A stretch of DNA of 38,432 nt from Cymbomonas tetramitiformis (Eukaryota; Chlorophyta; Pyramimonadophyceae; Pyramimonadales; Pyramimonadaceae). Numbering within the stretch: the first letter of the stretch is position 1; the number at the start of each line of letters is the position of its first letter. This document shows, one piece after another, positions 21,509 to 30,808 of the stretch. The DNA is taken from contig LGRX02014016.1 in the NCBI GenBank assembly GCA_001247695.2, forward strand, positions 1 through 38,432, in the 5' to 3' direction. A program made the position numbers and the translations under genes. The notes below the pieces were generated by a model. It was given only the letters and a program-made list of their open reading frames with translations, was not told the DNA's origin and did no database searches.

Positions 21509-21868
21509 CAGAATAAATTCCTATAGGAGGGGGGTTGGGGAAAAGGCGAGGTGCAAATTGTAAGGTGGCGGGCGACCGTAATGCAGTTGCGGAGTAAGGA
21601 GAAGATGGGGTCGAACGAAATCAACGAAGTCGAATACGCGACGGCCAAGGAGATGTTGACAGGGGTGATCAAGCCCAGTCTAAAACAAAATCCAACGCGG
21701 ACACTCGAAGAAGTTGCCGAAAGTCCCAACCCGAAATCTCACCGCAACTTGGCGCAAACCGCACGCCCTAAAGTGGCCAATTCAACACCTCGCGAGGCCC
21801 CAACGCCCCGCCAAGCGGAAAAGCTTAGCCAATCATGGCAAAGTCAGCAGTGATAAAAGCGGGGTAAT

Positions 21869-21880
21869 ACCCGCATAACC
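21869..21880 (-). promoter_or_regulatory. Probable primer binding site (half initiator tRNA-Met)
   Basis: Directly adjoining the 5' LTR, the minus strand begins GGTTATGCGGGT. Its first seven bases complement CAUAACC, the anticodon loop and stem of initiator tRNA-Met, as used by copia and Ty5. Only about 7-9 bases match, so this is suggestive. Confidence 0.5.
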
Positions 21881-22073
21881 TGTGAGATATAATATATCGT
21901 ATTATATCGGGGCGGTCACTGAATACTTTTCATACAAGTGTAAACTGATTGTAAAGATAAACGAATATAAGGCGGTCTGTGACCTAGGTATCTGTCACCT
22001 AGTACTGTACGAGTACTGGTACAGCTATCGGGAGTCAGAGTAAGTTATGACCTACGGGTCACTGAATCCAGCA
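21881..22073 (-). repeat. 5' LTR of the gag-only element
   Basis: 193 bp, TG...CA, 99% identical to the copy at 18687-18887 apart from one 8-bp deletion. Transcription would run leftward from here into the gag frame that starts at 21508. Confidence 0.95.
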
Positions 22074-22145
22074 GAATTCGCGGAGTTTATGATAGTGTGT
22101 GTCCAGATCGGGGCTGTACATAATGGCGTCATCCATGAAAATAAC
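22074..22145 (-). pseudogene. Gypsy RT catalytic FMDD segment
   Basis: This short piece reads LVIFMDDAIMYSPDLD then HYHKLREF. FMDD is the polymerase active-site motif (usually YLDD or YMDD in Ty3/gypsy) and the HxxHL-like helix follows. It is bounded by the TSD of the LTR element (GAATT at 22074-22078) and the TSD of the hAT-like MITE (AAAATAAC at 22138-22145). Confidence 0.9.
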
Positions 22146-22433
22146 CAGAGTATATTGCTTACCGTGGCGGGCCGGCCCGGGGCCGTAGCTCACCACTCCG
22201 GGCCGCATGCGGGCCGATGGAATATATGGATGCGGGCCGTGACGTTTAATATGAAAATACCAAAATTTATGCAAAATTATGCGATTTTTACAATATCACC
22301 ATACTTAAAATTAAATGTTCGTGCCTGCGGCGGGCAATTTTGGAGACTGGCCGTATTGGCCGAAAGCGGGCCAGTGGATTTGTTGATTGCGGGCCGTAGA
22401 AAAAATATTAAAGCAATACACACTGAAAATAAC
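22138..22433. mobile_element. hAT-like MITE, 280 bp, 8-bp target duplication
   Basis: The element spans 22146-22425. AAAATAAC is duplicated at 22138-22145 and 22426-22433. Terminal inverted repeats are CAGAGTATATTGCTT (left) and CAGTGTGTATTGCTT (right, inverted), 13 of 15 matching. The CAG terminus, 8-bp duplication and internal GGGCCGxCCCGG words are typical of hAT elements. There is no coding capacity. It interrupts the gypsy RT between LVIF and MDD, and the frame resumes exactly after removing it. Confidence 0.9.
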
Positions 22434-22667
22434 TAGGAAGCTGTCTAAGACGTCAAATAAAACCCGGTTGCCCATACGTAATGCTGTGGCAGGCGGAGCG
22501 TTAGTCAAGCCAAAAATGCATGCCTGTCCACTAATATGAATCATATCTGGTGCGGATGGAGCTGTTGTGTATGTCGTCAGGATGGATGGGGATTTGGTGA
22601 TGAAAGAATTGGTTGAAATCGAGTCGGGAGAACCACTTGGCGTCCTTCATCTGTTCCAGTAGGGCGT
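22434..22667 (-). pseudogene. Gypsy RT palm, N-terminal part
   Basis: The minus strand reads NALLEQMKDAKWFSRLD, then HHQIPIHPDDI, TRYDSY, and after a stop and a frameshift FGLTNAP and NRVLFDVLDSFLVIF. These are the consecutive RT motifs WFSxLD, HQIxI and FGLxNAP. An in-frame TAG replaces the expected Glu before WTxMPF and a one-base shift follows. Homology ends abruptly at about 22667, where unrelated GC-rich sequence begins. Confidence 0.9.
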
Positions 22668-23240
22668 TACCGGTTCCGGCACCGGCTCCTGACGGACGAG
22701 CCTACTACCCGCACTCCTGCTGGACGCAGGGGGCGGGGAGAAGGGGGCTGCTGAGGGGTTCAGACCCTTAGCAGAGCGGTCCGAGTCCGACTCTGAGCTG
22801 GCGCTCGCCGCCGGTGCCGGCGCTCCGGACGACGCACGCCTCCGGCGCGCCGGTTGCCGTAGTGTAGAGCTCAATGCGAGCTCGGACACCGGCTCGGCCC
22901 CACTGACTCTCGGTGAGGGGGTTCCCGGTAGTGAGGCCCTGGGGGGCTCACCCGACAACCCCGGGGACCCCCCTCAGAGGCGTATACACCGGTGTAGCCG
23001 GGGCTCCACCGTATTGGCGTGCGAGTACACGCCGCACTCCCCGCTCACCGGAGCGCCAATCCCGGCCGTCCGGCCTGCCAGCCGCGCCCCAGAACTCCGA
23101 AGAGTTCTGACCGACTGACAGGCTCGCAGCGCGAGACCCCGACTGACCGGACCCGCCGGCCGAGCCGGGGGTGGCGCCGGCCCGACCCCTCCCACGACGA
23201 CCCGACCGACCGAGGAATTCCTCACCATCCGAATACATTA
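22668..23240 (-). other. GC-rich segment with overlapping Pro/Arg/Ser-rich frames
   Basis: Two overlapping minus frames (22948-23238, starting MYSDGEEFLGRSGRRGRG, and 22647-22958, containing SSESDSDRS) have a low-complexity composition rich in Gly, Arg, Pro and Ser. A shift in frame between them would give one ~190-aa product. It resembles the disordered N-terminus of some retroelement gag proteins, but no zinc knuckle or capsid motif is visible. GC content rises sharply at the junction with gypsy RT, so it belongs to a different insertion or a rearranged flank. Confidence 0.25.
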
Positions 23241-24440
23241 TGCGTGCAATCTAAGTGGAAGTGTTGTATGCTACGCGCGGCAACCAGCACCCGCCGATCC
23301 AGAAATTGACCACTTGTGCGCGAGCACAAGCAGCCCACACCGGCCGAAGCGCGGTAATTTCCGGAGAAGAGGGGACTAGAAGACTCAAACTAGAGTTACG
23401 CGAGATCGCAAACCGACCCGGAATTTCAGCAAAAGCTACGCAAGATTTAAAAAAATTGCGCAGCGCTTCCGCCGCGAAGGGTCGAAATTGCCGAAAAACT
23501 GGGACGATTCGCTCTCGGGCAACCTGTGAAGTACTAAATTACGGCCTAACGCCGCGAGTGCGTATGCGTGCTAAGTAAAGGGCAACGCGCGCACCCCAAA
23601 AGAATTTCGTCGAGCTGAAGATCTTCACTCGGACGCGGCTCCAAGGGGACCTGGAACCATCAAACACATCCACCGCCGCGGAACGCAAGCCCAAGCACAG
23701 ACATTCCCGATTTCGTAGAAGGCACTAGGGGCTAGCTAAACTCGCAAGGCAAGGTTGCATCTAATCAGAATTACGCAAAAGATCAAGGAAGCGACGCGGA
23801 AAAACGGACTAATTACCATTTTGTAGGAGGCTACACTCCAGCTCCTTCACTTCTTTACACTTTCGGGCTTAACTATTACTAACTATTAAACGACCGCACG
23901 AGGTATGATTTCGATACTACGGCGGTCAACTATCCGGAATACGGTTTCGATATTCACTTCAAGTATGCTTTCAATGTATGCTTTCAATACACATATACAG
24001 AGGTTACGGTTTCGTACACTTATTATGTTACTTTTCATTCAGTTCAGTTCTCATCTCCGAAACTGGTTACACTTAGAGTTCTTATACATTCATGAACTCT
24101 CTCCATAACTCAACTGTACTGAGTACTCCGTACAACAGACTAGGCACCTCACATCAACATCATTCTGATCGGCCCTACTGTACTCCATACTAAGTACTCT
24201 TATAGTTGTAGTTGCGTTTTGTACTTAGCCGTTTTTCTTGCTCTTGTGCTTGCCTCCTAGCACACCAGCCAGTCAGAGGGTCCGGGATTGAACGGACGCC
24301 GCGAGAGCAGAGCTCCCCGGAATATCCCCCTCAAGGTATAAAGGCCAGACCGACAATAATAAAACAGGGAAGACGCTTGTCAGCACCTTAAACGCACTAA
24401 TGCATACAGTCAAGAGTTCCCGTTTGCACAAAACATACTC
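23241..24440. other. No gene recognised
   Basis: Mixed-composition DNA. A GGTTGCAT word occurs at 23754 (AAGGTTGCATCTAATC), resembling the array at 37.8 kb. 23880-24240 is AT-rich with TGTACTGAGTACTCCGTAC-type short inverted words. A weak T-arm-like stem near 24282-24300 does not extend into a tRNA. Confidence 0.4.
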
Positions 24441-24443
24441 AAG

Positions 24444-24932
24444 ATGGTTCAAGCAAGGAACGAAGCTTGCAGTTTCGACAGGCACATACCGTCGATAGTC
24501 GACCGCGTGCGCAGCCACTGTGTGCAAGCGGAGGGGTCTTCTCCCCAGTACGCATGCAGCACAACACCCGCTAGCGAGAGAGTTCGGGATCTTTTTTACA
24601 CATTATACGATGTTGGGGAATCGATTGGTCAACTCATATTTTGCTCATTCGGCCCATGGAACCCCAAATCGTTGTCGACTGATAAGGATGTCTCGCAAAT
24701 CGTCTCGCAAGTTGCATCTCCCCTAAAAACCCTACGCAGCCACCCGAGGCCGGACGCACAGTGGCTTTGGCCCGCCCACCATCATCCCAGTGGATGGGAG
24801 AAACAAACAGGAACAGGGTGGGGTTGTGACAAGATAGCATACCGCCGACTTCGATATAACTCTAACTCAATCCAAGGCAGCACAGATTATTGTATGTGCC
24901 GATCATTGCGCAATATGCCATATCCCCGGTAA
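24444..24932 (+). CDS. Hypothetical ORF, no family (doubtful)
   Basis: A 162-codon frame without membrane segments or motifs that I recognise. It runs into a 112-bp tandem duplication at its 3' end, which supplies its last residues. Codons look no more protein-like than in neighbouring frames. It could be a fragment of a gene, a transposon remnant or a chance frame. Confidence 0.15.
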   Translation: MVQARNEACSFDRHIPSIVDRVRSHCVQAEGSSPQYACSTTPASERVRDLFYTLYDVGESIGQLIFCSFGPWNPKSLSTDKDVSQIVSQVASPLKTLRSHPRPDAQWLWPAHHHPSGWEKQTGTGWGCDKIAYRRLRYNSNSIQGSTDYCMCRSLRNMPYPR

Positions 24933-25095
24933 CGGAGTAAACGAATGCTACTGGCATGCCCCCCGGTGGCTTACAGTCGATGGCCAAGGCAGCACAGATT
25001 ATTGTATGTGCCTATCATTGCGCAATATGCCATATCCCCGGTAACGGAGTAAACGAATGCTGCTGGCATACCCCCCGGTGGCTTACAGTCGATGG
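24872..25095. repeat. 112-bp tandem duplication, two copies
   Basis: The segment beginning CCAAGGCAGCACAGATTATT and ending CTTACAGTCGATGG is repeated directly (24872-24983 and 24984-25095) with only about three substitutions. It is a recent duplication. Confidence 0.95.
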
Positions 25096-26797
25096 ATGGG
25101 ACCCACGAGTCGATCAATGCAAACCAATGGAAAGATACTGCCAGATGCAGCGACCAAAAGCGGGCGCTGAGGCGTTCCCCTCAAGTAAGAAGGGCGAACG
25201 CGGTTACACACACACATGTATGTATGTCTACAAATTGAATACTCTATATTATACACGCTGCAAACGTTTTATGCAACTTCTCTCCAGTGTCCTTTCAGCA
25301 TTACGTTGGTCCTGGAAATGTCACTAATCTACAAGTGGACATGGTTATTTCTACAGGCGGTTTTATTATTCACAAAAAGGCATCTCCGCCTTTCTCAGGT
25401 ATAATATTACATATCTAATCAAAAATAGTTGAGCTCAGGATTCCACCAGCTGAGACCCCTCGTCGAGTTCACATAGCTTTGGCGCTGCGATAAAAAATAT
25501 GTACGTTAGTAACTTAAACGAGTTTTTCAGCCTTGGGGCGAAAGGAGAGAAAACTCCTCATACCTTGTTTCGAATCACCTCGTGGGTGTGTTTGTCAACG
25601 GAAGGCGCGGATTTCGAATATGCGGTGCTCCTCTTCTCACCCGCAATCTTGGGGAGCACTCGGTTTTCAAGTCGTTTTACCCTGCGACAGGCAGTCGAAG
25701 CTTCAAAAAGATGTGGAAAGCCTAGGAATGTATATATAAAAAGAAGAGCCCCCCTTGAGTCGCCAGGCGTCGGGCTTAGCTGACTTACCGCCGGGGGAGT
25801 CGGAGAGCAGAAGCGGCGCTTTCTTCAGCTTCAAAGAACAACTCGTTTCGAACATTCTGTAGTGGTCAGGCAAATTTAATGCGCTTAGCGTAACATAACG
25901 CGAGGTATGGAAGACCTGCGACGCTCAAAACAACTGCGCGCACCTGGTTTTTCATCATGGTTGCGAGCCGCACCAGCGCTTTCCTGTAGTTGCTCATATC
26001 GCTGATTTTTGTTACAGTTTTGGTGAGTGCCTGTGCCTATCAACTTGTTTGAGAGTTATTTCTTCAGAAGTTCGTTTCCCACCGGTCAGAGCAGCTTTGG
26101 AGAAACCAGCAACGGTATTTGGGCGTATTATTCACTTGTGCAAGCCTACAGTGAACACTGCTACTTAGAGGCACTCTTGGATGTTTGAGCTGATAAATCG
26201 GATATGGATGGAAATGCTGTGGTTATGTGTGCAAGGTCGAAGGTGTGCAAGTGTTATGTCCTTCGCTTGACGCTGCAACCTTTGACAATTTCTCAACAAT
26301 TTGTACTCCCTTCGGTCTGTTCATCTGTGACACTGGAGAGCTCATGAGACACCTCGCTGAAACGTCATTTGACAGAACGAGGCAGCTTCGTCAGCAAAAA
26401 TCTATGATAAATTATACACGTCATGAACGAATGCTGACGTCAGGTTTTCAGCATCGCATTGGCGCGTGCAGGCAGGGGCATTTGACATGACGAAGGATCG
26501 GGATTTGGCGAGGATAGTGGATAGAGCACAGGACAGGAGATCCGAGATCGGCGAATCTTGACGTACAGTAGCGCGTGAGCGACTGAGCGTGAGCTCTATA
26601 AAGCCGGAAGGGCTCCACCGGACGACCGCGACCCGGTACCATAATCGCACCGAAGGTCATCTATTCCTCCCTTCTGAAAATCAAATTGGCAAAAAGAAAA
26701 AGGAAAGCACACGACGTCTCCCTATCGGGGTACGTGAACGAACAGGTGGGGAGGGGGGATACTCGTGAAGGTATCTACCGATTAGACCGACTGATTA
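25096..26797. other. No gene recognised
   Basis: AT-rich DNA with short frames on both strands. An ACACACACATGTATGTATG microsatellite-like stretch lies near 25205-25225. Frames at 25499-25783 and 26227-26490 have no motif. Confidence 0.4.
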
Positions 26798-27060
26798 ATT
26801 CAGTCGGTGACATGAGTGACATAAGGGTAATACTACAGATGGAATTCAGAATAGGAATTAATTACAGCGTCTGTCATCCGATGACATCTCGCGATATCGA
26901 ACTGAAGGGTGATGACGATGACGTCCAGCATCAGCAGTCACTCACTGACACAAGCGCATGCGTTGACTTTCTGAGGAAGCAACTAAGTGCTGCGCACCAA
27001 CAATTAGTTCTCACAATTTTCTCAACGTTCCTTCGCCTTGTGGGGCGGCCGGTGCTGTGA
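26686..27060 (+). CDS. Arm-encoded hypothetical ORF
   Basis: A 124-codon frame whose last two thirds lie in the left arm of the long inverted repeat. The right arm holds the mirrored version (31568-31813, minus, 81 codons), with the same words CHPMTSRDIELKGD, CVDFLRKQLSAAHQ and LTIFSTFLRL. The mirrored copies keep this reading frame apart from small indels in the Asp/Gln-rich middle. That could mean recent duplication or residual coding constraint. No family is recognised. Confidence 0.25.
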   Translation: MAKRKRKAHDVSLSGYVNEQVGRGDTREGIYRLDRLINSVGDMSDIRVILQMEFRIGINYSVCHPMTSRDIELKGDDDDVQHQQSLTDTSACVDFLRKQLSAAHQQLVLTIFSTFLRLVGRPVL

Positions 27061-27250
27061 CAGTTGTAAATATGCGCAGGGATTGTTTGAATGCTCGACG
27101 GTTTTTTATTTTTCAGTTTGTTTATGTTGATATTTGTTTATGTATGATATTAAGCTCACGATATTGGGTGTGCGCAGTGTGTGTCGCAGGTATTCCGATG
27201 GATGCCGAGGAGGGACGCGTTCTTTTGAGATGTGGAAGTCTAGGGCAACC

Positions 27251-30200
27251 TATCTCGTTCCTTCCGTAATAACAACACTTCTATATAAAATGGTCATATT
27301 TCATAGTCTATTTGACCGATCATGACATATAGCGGCTTTAAACATATCTACATGACCCCAAGGGGTTATATTTGTACTCATAGACACCGCCGGTGTGAAT
27401 TTTATAGATCGAAAACGCACGCGAAACATGAGGGGTCAGTTATCAGAAAAAAGTGAGTTTACCTAATATGCAACAGAAATTGTGCCTATATAAAATGGGC
27501 ACTATACCTTGAAAAGTGGGCCTAGAACGTCAAACAAACATTCACAACCCATCTACATGACATACCGAGACTAAAAATATCGATGATGCATGGTAGGGCT
27601 TCACTTCACGATTCGAGATGCGACCCGCAAAACCGTTCATATAAAACAGCCAGATTTATGACACTCGTCACATGCACTATGAACCTTACATGACTAATCT
27701 AAGTCAATTAATGTAGCCACATTAGCAATACAATTCTAATGGAATTCTAGAAAAACATTCCACATGGGCCTGTGGGCTGAGGAGGTCCCAACAATGACTG
27801 CAAATCGGCTTCCAACTGAGCCTTCAGTGCAGATGCTGCAGGAGCAGAACCTCGCACGCGAAGTGATGCCACCAACTCGTCCTTGAGGAGCTTGGCATGC
27901 ACCACCTTGTTGTTCACCGCCATCCACTTCGCCTTGGCTTCTTCCGCAACTCGCGCATATTTCAAGAGGCGCTCCGCCGTCACCTCTGCTGTCACCCGCT
28001 TGCGCTTGTCCTTGTCCTCTTCTTTCTGCTTCTTCTTCATGGTCTTCGCTCTCACGATACCTGCGGACTCGTCACTTGTCGCCGGGCCACGCGCCCATAA
28101 CTCTCGGCTCGTGACCCTTCCCTCGAGGACCTCATCCGCCTCCTGGTCCTCAGCTCCCTCCCCCTCCTCACCCTCCTCGCCATGTGCATGGCTCTGCAGA
28201 CGCTTGAACCCGAACGACAGCACCTCGTGGTTCACACCAGGTGCAGCAGCAACCACTGCAACCTTCTTCTTCTCCGCCTCCACCAAACTCCAGTAGACAC
28301 AACGGGTGAAAGGGTACACACCGATCAAGCTCCAAGCCTTCTTGTTGTGCTCTGGATGAAAAGCCTTCTGGTAAGGCTCATACGCACAAGGTAGCATATC
28401 CGCCATACCAAGTGACGGCACCTCATCCCCAATGGTGTCCAACTTCCGGGTCAATGCTATCGCCTTGGAGACACGAAACGCTGGCTTGAAGATGGCAAAG
28501 TTGCGCACATCCTCCCCTTGCGATATGTTCGAGGTGTGCGGTGGACGCAGCACTACGGTGATTCCCACTTCTCGACAGTAGTCCAACAACTCGAGAGTCA
28601 GGTGGGAGCCGTGGCCATCACAAATAACGACCACAGGGTTGTCACGGGACAGGTCAGGGTACATCACCGCCACGTTGGTCCTCATGAAGTGCACACCAAG
28701 GTCAAAAGTCATGCCTCCCTTCGTGTTGGCCGTGAAAGTTGAGGGATAACCTCGGCCGGTAGAAGGGTCGATCACAGTGCTGCGAGGAGCATCCACAACC
28801 CAAGAAAGCTTGAAAGATTCTGCTGCAAATATCCACAGCGGGGGACCAGCATGTCCATTGGCAATAGTCGAAGCACACAGAGTGCCATCCCCACCGCCCT
28901 TGTTGGCGACCACGTCCCCAACATCATCCTTGTCCACAGTGACTATGCGCTCAGCCTTCGCCTTTGAGGTGGAGGTTTGGTCCATGGTGAGTCGACTCTC
29001 ATCAAAACTCAAGAGCCTCTCAGGTTTGATAATGTGAATCATTTCACTTTGAGGCGTGTCCTCTTCGAAGTCGGGGTTCCACACGGCGATACCTGCATCC
29101 ACTAAAGTGTGTGCTAACACTTTGTAATGCTGATGTAAGTTTTTTGCTGTACACCACTTGACGCGGTCTGTCTCGAAAGGGCGTTGGTTTTTGGTCCGCA
29201 TGTTCCATCTGTCCAGGAAGCCATAGTACCACTTGTCAGAGACCACACCATGTAAGAACTTCTTCTCCACCTCGGTGTTCGCGATCATCTTGTTGGCGTA
29301 TGCGCACACAGTAGCTTTGAAGACAGGGAGCTTCATTGCCCTCAAAGCCACTATGAAGTCAGCTAGTTTTCGCTCTGACTCTGATGGAATGAATAGGCGC
29401 CTACCCTTCTTCGCTGGAGATTGAACGACTCGTTTGGAAGCGCGATGAATGGTGGAGTGGTCAATCTGCACCCCATATTTCTCGAATATCAGGTTTTGGG
29501 CGTGCCTAGAAGACAACAATTCATCTTTCACGGCCTGTGCAGCCCACTTGTACAACTCGTTGTACAGCCGACGTCCCTCTTTGTTGGGCGAGAAGTCCGG
29601 AGGTTTCACTATATCGTCATCATCCTCCCCATCTAAAACTGCCTCCTCATCATCTGAATCCGGATCTGCCTGGAGCTCTGGCACCTCAGGGTTCAGGTCG
29701 GCCGTGCGTTCCGTGTCACAACCGTGCGCTACCTGGTTATCAGGTATATCGAGTTCCCCACTTGCCACATCCACACAAGTTGAAGCAAAGGAATCAAACA
29801 GATTCGAAACAGGGCCTGGTGAATTTCCAATATTGGATAGGCAATCCATAGACTGCAAGTTTCCAGTTCGCAAACTGAGTGAGCTCCCAACGCCTGGAAG
29901 TGGGGTGTCCACTATCACCACTTCGCCACTCGAGGCGGTATTGGAGGTGTGAGCCGCGGACAAGCGCAAGGCAGCAACGATGTTTTCGTCATGCGACCAC
30001 TTGGTGGCCCAATACTGAACTAAGGAAGGGTTCGCGATGCCGTAATCTCGCGCTGCAGCGGTCACGCTGGTGTGCCCTCCTCCCAATAAGGCCTTCGCTG
30101 CCCTTTTAGCACGCGACCTTTGCCCTTTCAGGTCTTTAGGCGTAGTAGTTTGGACGCAAGATCTGCATGAACCACAGATGATGATGTCAACGAACAGAAT

Positions 30201-30590
30201 ACCCAAGGAAGCAGTGAATTACATAAATCGCGAGATTCAAAGCGAAATACGGAAAGGTAGCAAGGGGCACACACCTCTTTGGTCGAGACGAGCTTACTCC
30301 GGACATATTTGATCTTCCTGGCGGCTGTATCCCGAAATAAGTGTCTATATATCCACTTTTATATGAAAAAAAACACTGCTGTGCACATGATTTACTGCTT
30401 GCAAGTGCAATAAAAATGGCTTCAGAAGGCTGCTGACTACGTTCGAGATAGGTTTTCCCACCTTCTCGAGCTGCCCCGGGCGCTCGAAAAAATCCCGACG
30501 TGCGATTTTGGGTCCATCGATTCGATATGACGCTTTTATATGAACTGTTGCACATTAAGTCGGTGTTGCGGATTAGGAAGGAACGAGATA
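27251..30590 (-). mobile_element. Pogo/Tc1-like DDE transposon, 3.3 kb, TA duplication
   Basis: The element spans 27253-30588 between TA dinucleotides (27251-27252 and 30589-30590). Terminal inverted repeats begin with a perfect 13-mer, TCTCGTTCCTTCC, followed by weaker similarity. The mirror arm of the surrounding inverted repeat keeps the unoccupied sequence, reading GGGCAACC-TA-GCTTGGGATG (TA at 31394-31395, inverted), which proves the boundaries. YATATAAAA words recur just inside both ends (27281, 27486 and 27637 on the left; 30357-30366 and 30534-30543 inverted on the right) and are probable transposase contact sites. It carries one intact transposase gene, so it could be autonomous. Confidence 0.95.
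27747..30206 (-). CDS. DDE superfamily (pogo/CENP-B-like) transposase
   Basis: An intact 819-aa protein. A psq-like helix-turn-helix lies at about residues 32-70 (RSRAKRAAKALL to YGIANPSLVQYW), followed by an acidic linker (DPDSDDEEAV, GEDDDD, about 181-200). Residues 205-340 look like the CENP-B-type second DNA-binding region, ending in SDKWYYGFLDRW. The DDE_1 catalytic core carries D402 (LLSFDES), D530 (VVVICDGHGSH) and D566 in RPPHTSNISQGEDV, the family's PPHxxxxxQPLDV-like motif. The C-terminus (645-819) is Lys/Glu-rich and probably coiled. The enzyme would cut at the TIRs and integrate at TA. It is longer than typical pogo transposases (about 500 aa) because of both tails. The first 20 residues are unusual (two Cys), so the true start may be a later or spliced ATG. 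Confidence 0.92.
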   Translation of the reverse strand: MGILFVDIIICGSCRSCVQTTTPKDLKGQRSRAKRAAKALLGGGHTSVTAAARDYGIANPSLVQYWATKWSHDENIVAALRLSAAHTSNTASSGEVVIVDTPLPGVGSSLSLRTGNLQSMDCLSNIGNSPGPVSNLFDSFASTCVDVASGELDIPDNQVAHGCDTERTADLNPEVPELQADPDSDDEEAVLDGEDDDDIVKPPDFSPNKEGRRLYNELYKWAAQAVKDELLSSRHAQNLIFEKYGVQIDHSTIHRASKRVVQSPAKKGRRLFIPSESERKLADFIVALRAMKLPVFKATVCAYANKMIANTEVEKKFLHGVVSDKWYYGFLDRWNMRTKNQRPFETDRVKWCTAKNLHQHYKVLAHTLVDAGIAVWNPDFEEDTPQSEMIHIIKPERLLSFDESRLTMDQTSTSKAKAERIVTVDKDDVGDVVANKGGGDGTLCASTIANGHAGPPLWIFAAESFKLSWVVDAPRSTVIDPSTGRGYPSTFTANTKGGMTFDLGVHFMRTNVAVMYPDLSRDNPVVVICDGHGSHLTLELLDYCREVGITVVLRPPHTSNISQGEDVRNFAIFKPAFRVSKAIALTRKLDTIGDEVPSLGMADMLPCAYEPYQKAFHPEHNKKAWSLIGVYPFTRCVYWSLVEAEKKKVAVVAAAPGVNHEVLSFGFKRLQSHAHGEEGEEGEGAEDQEADEVLEGRVTSRELWARGPATSDESAGIVRAKTMKKKQKEEDKDKRKRVTAEVTAERLLKYARVAEEAKAKWMAVNNKVVHAKLLKDELVASLRVRGSAPAASALKAQLEADLQSLLGPPQPTGPCGMFF

Positions 30591-30808
30591 GTTGGGGATG
30601 AAACCCAACCGCATCGGACTCGTGGTCACTTGTCCATTTATTCACCTTGAATATGTACGCAAAGTTTGAGGAGCAACGACTTAGGATAAGGCATCGGCTG
30701 TTTTATTTTTATGGGTTTGTGGCTAATTCGCGACCTCTTGAGGTGTGGAAGTTGAGGTTGGTGTATGCCAACCTTGCTTTGGGCTCAAACCCAACCACAT
30801 CGAACTCA

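Larger units (their letters stand above)
18687..22073 (-). mobile_element. Gag-only LTR retrotransposon (TR-GAG-like), intact ends
   Basis: Direct LTRs of 201 bp (18687-18887) and 193 bp (21881-22073) both begin TG and end CA. They differ by one substitution and an 8-bp indel. The element is flanked by GAATT on both sides (18682-18686 and 22074-22078), a perfect 5-bp target duplication, and it splits a gypsy RT frame that continues beyond it. The only substantial frame inside is an 805-codon gag. There is no protease, integrase or RT, so it must be mobilised by another element's enzymes. Next to the 5' LTR the minus strand reads GGTTATGCGGGT; GGTTATG complements the CAUAACC of initiator tRNA-Met, the half-tRNA primer site of some Ty1/copia elements. 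Near-identical LTRs imply a recent insertion. Confidence 0.95.
15591..22667 (-). mobile_element. Decayed Ty3/gypsy retrotransposon, split by nested insertions
   Basis: The minus strand encodes, in order from 22667 to 15798, reverse transcriptase, RNase H, zinc-binding and catalytic integrase domains and the integrase C-terminal region. The RT-RNaseH-IN order is diagnostic of Ty3/gypsy. The pol frame is interrupted by a hAT-like MITE (22146-22425), a gag-only LTR element (18687-22073) and a TIR element (17940-18561). Removing each element with one copy of its target duplication restores collinearity. Gag, protease and the RT N-terminus are missing: homology stops abruptly at about 22667. Stops and frameshifts show the copy is dead. 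The LTRs are not identified. Confidence 0.9.

Noticed and set aside
22074..22274. Functional reverse transcriptase at the FMDD segment
   Set aside because: The motif is real but the gene is split by three insertions and has stops and frameshifts elsewhere, so it is a dead copy.
24282..24310. tRNA gene on the minus strand
   Set aside because: Only a T-arm-like stem with an 8-nt loop is present. No acceptor stem, D-arm or anticodon arm could be paired.
27883..29952. Plus-strand ORFs opposite the transposase
   Set aside because: All are antisense shadows of the intact transposase gene, with Ser/Thr-rich composition arising from its codon usage.
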